A stretch of 55,078 nucleotides of DNA from an uncultured Eubacteriales bacterium (GTDB lineage Bacteria > Bacillota > Clostridia > Peptostreptococcales > Anaerovoracaceae). This document shows positions 50,153 to 55,078 of this stretch, piece by piece. The translations under genes were made by a program, and so were the position numbers. Position 1 is the stretch's first letter; each line of letters opens with the position of its first letter. Location of the stretch: NCBI GenBank assembly GCA_900542565.1, contig UQOC01000011.1, forward strand, positions 1-55,078, read 5' to 3'. Below the pieces are notes generated by a model. The model had not been told where the DNA came from. It was given only the letters and a program-made list of their open reading frames with translations, and did not search any database.

Positions 50153-51494
50153 ACCGGCCTGCTGAGAGGCAGAGTATCTCATTATCTCTGACCGCCACAT
50201 TTCCGTTGACTATCACATGGCTTATACCTCTGTTGGGTATGCTGATATCATCATAAGTCGGGCCGTCGGTTATGGTGTCCGGGTCAAATATGGTCACATC
50301 CCCATCGGCTCCCTCTTTTATGATGCCTTTTCTGTGGTCAAGTTCCAGCCGTCTGGCAGGCTCCAGCGTCATTTTTTGCAAAGCCGTCAGCAGATCCAGC
50401 CTTCCTTCCTCTCTGACATATCTTCCCAGCACCCTTGGAAAAGTACCTGCGGCCCTCGGATGTCCAAGACCGTTATTTATTATGCCGTCGGATGCTATCA
50501 TGCCGATCTCATCGGCCATTGCCCCGATGATCTCCTCTTCGTTCATCACGAAGGCCACTGCCAGCATCTGAGGATGGTTCTTCCTGACATCGTCAAAGAT
50601 TTCTTTTGTACAGCGGACATTTTTGTAAGGTTCCGCCGTCAACATAAGGTCGCCATAGTCTTTTCCCCAGGACTGCAGATTTCCATTGTCAAAGGCCGCC
50701 GAGCCTATTGAAGTGGAAAATGCGTTATATGGATAGGTATCAAAGTTAAACCTGGGGTTCTTTGCATGTTCCTCATGTATGAGTCTCAGACATTCCGTCA
50801 TACAGCCCCATGCCGCGCATGATGACAGGTGGGACAGCTGGAATTTTTTCTCTGTCCCCTCCTGTATCCGGATCATTTCCCTGATATCATCTGCCGCCGG
50901 CGGGCCGCCGTATCTGTAATGGGCCGCCACAAGAAGGTGTTCATCGTAATTCAGGGCCATTCCATAAAGGATCTCATCAAGGGTGAGCCCCGGATCGTAC
51001 TCAATGCCAAAGGAAATCCCGAAAGCTCCCTCATCAAGATCCATGAGCATGTACTCTCTGATCCTGTCTCTGGCCGTCCTGTCTGTCTCCTCATAACTGC
51101 CGAAGCCCAGAACATTGTGACGGTAATAGTTATATCCCGACAGGAGAGCATAATTGACAGGGCAGCCTCCGAGCCTTCGGATGAGATCCTTGAATTTTCT
51201 TACAGGCTGCTTCATCCTGCCGCAGTTGCCTCCCACTGCCAGCGTAACTCCCTGTTTGACCATCATCTCGGATATTATCCACCTGTCGCCTTCACACAGG
51301 TTTTCCTCATGCATGTGGATATCGATAAATCCGGGAGATACTATCTGTCCCCGCGCATCTATGGTCTGTGCGGCTTCCGGTGTCCGTACGCCGATATATG
51401 CTATCTTTCCGTCTCTTATGCCTATATTGGCCCTTTTGAACTTGCCTTCTCCGTAATCAGGATATCTGCCGCCGGTTATCAATATGTCCAGCAT
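50130..51494 (-). CDS. D-aminoacylase-like amidohydrolase, paralogue 1
   Basis: 454 residues. Amidohydrolase superfamily, D-aminoacylase/N-acyl-D-amino-acid deacylase branch: GQIVSPGFIDIHMHEENLCE (metal-binding HxH near residue 60), GGNCGRMKQPVRKFK, FGISFGIEYDPGLTLDEI, SHLSSCAAWGCMTECLRL, ASDGIINNGLGHPRAAGTFP and the LDHRKGIIKEGADGDVTIFD C-terminal strand. The family hydrolyses N-acyl-D-amino acids or related cyclic amides. Third of three tandem paralogues, 21 bases after paralogue 2. Converges with the SSS gene. Confidence 0.9.
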   Translation of the reverse strand: MLDILITGGRYPDYGEGKFKRANIGIRDGKIAYIGVRTPEAAQTIDARGQIVSPGFIDIHMHEENLCEGDRWIISEMMVKQGVTLAVGGNCGRMKQPVRKFKDLIRRLGGCPVNYALLSGYNYYRHNVLGFGSYEETDRTARDRIREYMLMDLDEGAFGISFGIEYDPGLTLDEILYGMALNYDEHLLVAAHYRYGGPPAADDIREMIRIQEGTEKKFQLSHLSSCAAWGCMTECLRLIHEEHAKNPRFNFDTYPYNAFSTSIGSAAFDNGNLQSWGKDYGDLMLTAEPYKNVRCTKEIFDDVRKNHPQMLAVAFVMNEEEIIGAMADEIGMIASDGIINNGLGHPRAAGTFPRVLGRYVREEGRLDLLTALQKMTLEPARRLELDHRKGIIKEGADGDVTIFDPDTITDGPTYDDISIPNRGISHVIVNGNVAVRDNEILCLSAGRFISYKDR

Positions 51495-51515
51495 TTCTCT
51501 CTCCCAGGCTCGTGC

Positions 51516-52883
51516 CTATTTTTCCAGATAAGAAATAAACCTTCCCGACTTTTCTGTCAAAAATTCGTTATCCTTTACTGTCACCATGCCGTTTACGATC
51601 ACATATCCGATTCCCTTGTTAGGGATGTCGATGTTGCCGAACTGCGGACCGTCTATTATGGTCTCAGGATCGAAGATCGTTATATCAGCGTCAGCGCCAA
51701 GCTTTATCTCGCCTTTTCTGCCTTCCCATCTGAGCCTCCTGGCCGGTTCCAGCGTGATCTTTCTCAACGCTGTCATCATATCCAGCTTGCCTTCTTCTCT
51801 GACATATTTGCCCAGTACCCTTGGGAAAGTGCCGGCAGCTCTCGGATGGCCCATGCCGTTGCTTATTATCCCGTCTGAAGCTACCATGCCTATGGGATTG
51901 GTTATGGCCTGGGTTATCTCGTCCTCATTCATGACAAAGGCCACTGCCAGCATCTGCGGGTGGTTTTTTCTGGCATCATCAAAGATTTCTTTTGTACAGC
52001 GTACATTTTTATATGGTTCTTCTGTCAGCATGATGTCGCTGTAGTCTTTTCCTCCCCAGCTGTCAAAACAGCCGTCCTCAAATACCGTTGAGCCTATATA
52101 AGTGGAAAAGGCGTTGTACGGATATGTATCATAGTTAAATTTAGGATTCCTTGCATGTTCTTCGTTGATAAGGTCGAGGGCTTCCTGCATCTGCCCCATG
52201 GCTGAACATGAAGAAAGATGAGATACCTGGAACGGCTTATCTGTGGATTCCTGTATTTCTATCATCTCTTTTATGGCTGCGGCAGCCTGGTCGCCGTCTG
52301 CTCTGTAGTGGGCAGAAAGCAGCAATCCGTCGTCATCGCTTACGCCGACTGCATATTTGATCTCCTCCGTAGTCAGGCCCGGATCATATTCTATGCCGAA
52401 AGAAATCCCGCAGGCTCCTTCTTTAAGGTCCTCTCGCATATATTCCCTGATCTTGTCCCACACAGCCTTGTCAGTTTTTTCATAGTGTTCAAAACCAAGC
52501 ACGGTGTTCCTGTAATAGTTATATCCTGTCATGATCGCATAGTTGACAGGGCAGCCTCCGAGCCTTTCCATCATGGCTTTAAACTCTCTGACAGGCTGGT
52601 TCATAACGCCGCAGTTGCCTCCGATGGCCGTGGTGACTCCCTGTCTCGCCATCATCTTTGCGATCACCCACTTGTCTCCTTCGCTGACTTTTTCTTCATG
52701 CATGTGGATGTCGATAAACCCTGGAGAAACTATCTGCCCGGCAGCGTCGATGACCTGCTTTGCCTCAGGCTTATCACTGCCTATGTAGGTTATCTTTTCT
52801 CCTGTGATACCGATGTTTGCTTCTTTTAACTGGTTGCTTTCAAAATCCGGATACTTTCCGGAAACAATAAGTAGATCTAACAT
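51516..52883 (-). CDS. D-aminoacylase-like amidohydrolase, paralogue 2
   Basis: 455 residues from the ATG at 52883, which has AGGAGG ahead of it. A longer frame to 52940 runs through the terminator hairpin. It has the same motif set as its neighbours (SPGFIDIHMHEEKVSEGDKW, GGNCGVMNQPVREFKAMMER, ASDGIISNGMGHPRAAGTFP). Substitutions between paralogues cluster in the substrate-side loops (for example EMIEIQESTDKPFQVSHLSS versus EMIRIQEGTEKKFQLSHLSS). The hairpin at 52912-52944 separates it from paralogue 3, so its transcription may be lower. Confidence 0.9.
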   Translation of the reverse strand: MLDLLIVSGKYPDFESNQLKEANIGITGEKITYIGSDKPEAKQVIDAAGQIVSPGFIDIHMHEEKVSEGDKWVIAKMMARQGVTTAIGGNCGVMNQPVREFKAMMERLGGCPVNYAIMTGYNYYRNTVLGFEHYEKTDKAVWDKIREYMREDLKEGACGISFGIEYDPGLTTEEIKYAVGVSDDDGLLLSAHYRADGDQAAAAIKEMIEIQESTDKPFQVSHLSSCSAMGQMQEALDLINEEHARNPKFNYDTYPYNAFSTYIGSTVFEDGCFDSWGGKDYSDIMLTEEPYKNVRCTKEIFDDARKNHPQMLAVAFVMNEDEITQAITNPIGMVASDGIISNGMGHPRAAGTFPRVLGKYVREEGKLDMMTALRKITLEPARRLRWEGRKGEIKLGADADITIFDPETIIDGPQFGNIDIPNKGIGYVIVNGMVTVKDNEFLTEKSGRFISYLEK

Positions 52884-52911
52884 AATACCTCCTGTAAAAC
52901 AGTAATATAAA

Positions 52912-52944
52912 AACAGTGCTCCCTGATAAGATGGGAGCACTGTT
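52912..52944 (-). terminator. Intrinsic terminator between paralogues 3 and 2
   Basis: AACAGTGCTCCC (52912-52923) pairs with GGGAGCACTGTT (52933-52944). On the minus strand the stem is followed by TTTTTATATT. It would end transcripts after the 52953 gene, with partial read-through into 52883. Confidence 0.85.
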
Positions 52945-52952
52945 GATATCCG

Positions 52953-54317
52953 TTATTTCTCAAAATAAGAAATGAACTTTCCGGCCTGCTGCGTCAGCAT
53001 CTGATTGTCCTTGACCGCAATCTTTCCGTTTACGATGACATAGTCTATCCCCCTGTTAGGTACATCTATGTTGCCGAATTCAGGCCCGTCGATGATGGTG
53101 TCAGGATCAAATATTGTTATATCCGCGTCAGCTCCCTCTTTGATGATGCCTTTTCTGTGGTCTATCTCCAGCCGTTTTGCCGGTTCAAGAGTCATCTTTT
53201 TCAGGGCGGTTATCAGATCTAACCGTCCTTCTTCTCTGACATATTTGCCAAGTACCCTTGGGAAAGTACCGGCAGCTCTCGGATGACCGTTACCGTTATT
53301 GAGTATGCCGTCTGAGGCGACCATTCCGATAGGGTTTGCCACCGCATCAGCTATCTCGTCCTCGTTCATGACAAAGGCTACAGCATACATACCCGGATAA
53401 TTCTTCCTGGCATCCTCAAAGATTTCTTTTGTACAGCGGACATTCTTATACGGATCCATGGTCAGCATGATGTCCCCGTAATCTTTTCCCCACCATTCAA
53501 AGCATCCCTCATCAAATACAGTCGAGCCTATGGATGCGGAAAAAGCATTATACGGATATGTATCGAAGTTAAACTTAGGATTCTTTGCATTCTCCTCGTT
53601 TATCATATCGAGGCATTCTTTCATTTTTCCGAGCGCCGCACATGATGACAGGTGGGATACCTGGAATTTTTTATCCATGGATTCCTGTATGTCTATCATC
53701 TCCTGTACAGCCTGAGGTGCCAGAGCTCCGTCCTCTCTGTAATGGGCTGCGATCAGCAGATGGGGATCATCGCTGACATTTGTGGCATATTTGATCTCTT
53801 CTATGGTCAGGCCGGGATCATATTCTATGCCGAAGGTAATGCCGAACGCTCCCTCAGCAAGGTCTTCCTTCATGTATTCTCTGATCTTGTCCCATACATC
53901 CTTTTCGGTCTTGTCATAATGGCCGAATCCCAGCACATCATAACGGTAATAGTTGTATCCCGTACAGAGGATATAGTTGACAGGACTGCCTCCCAGCCTT
54001 TTTATCATGGCTTTGAAATCTTTGAGAGGCTGTTTGATCTTGCCGCAGTTGCCTCCTACTGCCGTAGTCACGCCCTGCTTGGCCATCATATTGGAGATGA
54101 CCCACTTGTCGCCTTCTTTAATATTTTCTTCGTGCATGTGGATGTCGATAAAGCCGGGCGATACCACTCTGTCTTTGGCATCAATTACTTCCTTTGCTTC
54201 AGGCCTTTCCTTTCCCACATAAGTGATCTTTTCGCCTGTGATGCCGATATTGGCCTCCACCAATGTGCCGGATTCATAATCCGGATATTTTCCTGAAACG
54301 ATCAAGATATCCAACAT
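52953..54317 (-). CDS. D-aminoacylase-like amidohydrolase, paralogue 3
   Basis: 454 residues. Closest to paralogue 1 in length and motif content: SPGFIDIHMHEENIKEGDKW, GGNCGKIKQPLKDFKAMIKR, FGITFGIEYDPGLTIEEI, ASDGILNNGNGHPRAAGTFP, RLEIDHRKGIIKEGADADIT. Cytosolic metal-dependent hydrolase of the N-acyl-D-amino-acid deacylase group. It follows the two small membrane-protein genes by 18 bases, with AGGAGG-type ribosome site, and is the most promoter-proximal of the three enzymes. Confidence 0.9.
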   Translation of the reverse strand: MLDILIVSGKYPDYESGTLVEANIGITGEKITYVGKERPEAKEVIDAKDRVVSPGFIDIHMHEENIKEGDKWVISNMMAKQGVTTAVGGNCGKIKQPLKDFKAMIKRLGGSPVNYILCTGYNYYRYDVLGFGHYDKTEKDVWDKIREYMKEDLAEGAFGITFGIEYDPGLTIEEIKYATNVSDDPHLLIAAHYREDGALAPQAVQEMIDIQESMDKKFQVSHLSSCAALGKMKECLDMINEENAKNPKFNFDTYPYNAFSASIGSTVFDEGCFEWWGKDYGDIMLTMDPYKNVRCTKEIFEDARKNYPGMYAVAFVMNEDEIADAVANPIGMVASDGILNNGNGHPRAAGTFPRVLGKYVREEGRLDLITALKKMTLEPAKRLEIDHRKGIIKEGADADITIFDPDTIIDGPEFGNIDVPNRGIDYVIVNGKIAVKDNQMLTQQAGKFISYFEK

Positions 54318-54335
54318 AATTGCCCTCCTGTTTCC

Positions 54336-54659
54336 TTACCTTGAGCAGCGCCTGTAATCTATTATCATGAGGATAGCCACGAGTACCAGTCCTATGCCGA
54401 AAACTATTATTGGCCTCAGGTTCACCTCAGTTGATGTCATAGCCATATATGAGCATACCGCCGCGATAAGTCCCAGCAGTATGAGCTTGTTGCCGAATAA
54501 CCGGCAATAATGCGGCAGGGCAGCCCCTTTTCTTTTTTGCATGTCCGTAAGCCATGCGGACTTGCCTCTCCTGATTATCAGACCGGCGATTATGAGCTGC
54601 ACAGTCAGTGCGATCATTATAACTCCGAACAGGAACATCGAATATAAAGGATTGTCCAT
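54336..54659 (-). CDS. Small membrane protein, unknown
   Basis: 107 residues with three predicted membrane helices (about 8-28, 58-75, 82-100) and a basic loop (IIRRGKSAWLTDMQKRKGAA) between the first two. I do not recognise the family. It overlaps the preceding small gene by 1 base and lies 18 bases before paralogue 3, so it may be a transport or accessory subunit for the amidohydrolase substrate. Confidence 0.65.
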   Translation of the reverse strand: MDNPLYSMFLFGVIMIALTVQLIIAGLIIRRGKSAWLTDMQKRKGAALPHYCRLFGNKLILLGLIAAVCSYMAMTSTEVNLRPIIVFGIGLVLVAILMIIDYRRCSR

Positions 54660-54934
54660 TATCTGCCTCCCTTTGTTTTCTTACCGCTGGTCTTGCCTTC
54701 TTTCAGCGACATGTACAGTGAGAATCCGGTATAGAGTACAGCCATAGGCACGAAAAGTGAGAACAGGAACATGTACCACGAATTGGAAACATATTTTACC
54801 ACAAACATCTCTATGACCATGGACACCGCTGCCGAAGTAAAAAAGGCTACTTTGTTGAAACCTTTTATCAGACAGAATATGAGAGCAACCACAGACAGGA
54901 CTATCGGTGCGCAATACAGAATAGTTATAAGCAT
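54659..54934 (-). CDS. Small membrane protein, unknown
   Basis: 91 residues with three predicted helices (about 4-22, 28-47, 55-75) and a Lys/Gly-rich tail (KEGKTSGKKTKGGR). First gene of the amidohydrolase operon, starting behind AGGAGA. Paired small hydrophobic proteins of this size can form a heteromeric carrier, but nothing in the sequence proves it. Confidence 0.65.
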   Translation of the reverse strand: MLITILYCAPIVLSVVALIFCLIKGFNKVAFFTSAAVSMVIEMFVVKYVSNSWYMFLFSLFVPMAVLYTGFSLYMSLKEGKTSGKKTKGGR

Positions 54935-54978
54935 TTTTTTCTCCTATGTGTGCGATAACTTGTTTTTTGTTTTCTTTA

Positions 54979-55034
54979 AGTGTAAATCATAACGAGCGAT
55001 TTGTCAATTTTATACTTATCCCCGGCCGTGTCAA
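54979..55034 (-). promoter_or_regulatory. Tandem candidate promoters of the amidohydrolase operon
   Basis: On the minus strand: TTGACA (55034-55029) with TAAAAT (55012-55007), 16-base spacer; and TTGACA (55007-55002) with TACACT (54984-54979), 17-base spacer. The second start would lie about 35 bases before the first gene's ATG. Confidence 0.55.
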
Positions 55035-55078
55035 GTTGTTGTGGAGTTTTTGCTTGACAAACTCCTTGTGTTGTCGTT

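Overview
The window looks like chromosomal DNA from an endospore-forming, anaerobic Gram-positive bacterium of the Clostridia. The support is a spoIIAA-spoIIAB-sigF operon, a sigI-rsgI operon, a butyryl-CoA-dehydrogenase/Etf operon with a Rex-type operator, Gram-positive surface-anchoring signals, strong AGGAGG ribosome sites and many Na+/H+ and Na+/solute transporters. Gene density is high and most genes sit in operons with 4-base ATGA overlaps. No rRNA, tRNA, CRISPR array or transposase gene was seen. Species cannot be assigned by eye.

Layout. 1-7507 (minus strand): a promoter, a cobalamin riboswitch with a terminator, then an operon encoding a small HNH-repeat-like protein, MoxR ATPase, DUF58 protein, a transglutaminase-like membrane protein, a lipoprotein with an alpha/alpha-toroid (prenyltransferase-repeat) fold, a DUF4430 (transcobalamin C-terminal-like) protein and a PQQ-type beta-propeller cut by the window edge. 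The alpha/alpha-toroid plus DUF4430 pair is the two-domain plan of intrinsic factor/transcobalamin, split over two adjacent genes and placed under a B12 riboswitch. I read this as a candidate cell-surface B12-capture system. 7982-11722: two M20 amidohydrolases around a membrane transporter. 11861-13012: CPA2 antiporter. 13198-16469: bcd-etfB-etfA, EtfA carrying a ferredoxin domain. 16642-18133: spoIIA operon. 18622-24287: sigI, rsgI, an RsgI-like lipoprotein, a VTC polyphosphate-polymerase-type protein, DUF4956 and CotH kinase. 24681-27831: amidohydrolase plus NhaC. 28076-28943: LysR regulator broken at a run of nine G. 29070-32793 (plus): madL-madM-nhaC-chrA-chrA. 32840-36343: MFS, DUF421, DUF4363 and a tetrahydrofolate riboswitch with folT. 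36595-39505: an apparently foreign TetR/surface-protein cassette. 39950-48074 (minus): a complete common aromatic pathway operon, pheA-aroB-aroC-aroE/K-aroQ-aroA-tyrA-aroF. 48221-50152 (plus): TetR and an Na+/solute symporter. 50130-55034 (minus): three paralogous D-aminoacylase-like amidohydrolases behind two small membrane proteins.

Three intergenic regions (7687-7870, 18364-18546, 35196-35483) carry copies of a dispersed palindromic element that I do not recognise. Each has G5A/TC5 half-sites about 42 bases apart on each flank, inner edges exactly 81 bases apart, and a TGACAA-N6-TTGTCA dyad set off-centre by the same amount. Sequence between the blocks has diverged while the spacing has not. 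This and the B12 operon are the two most interesting items here.
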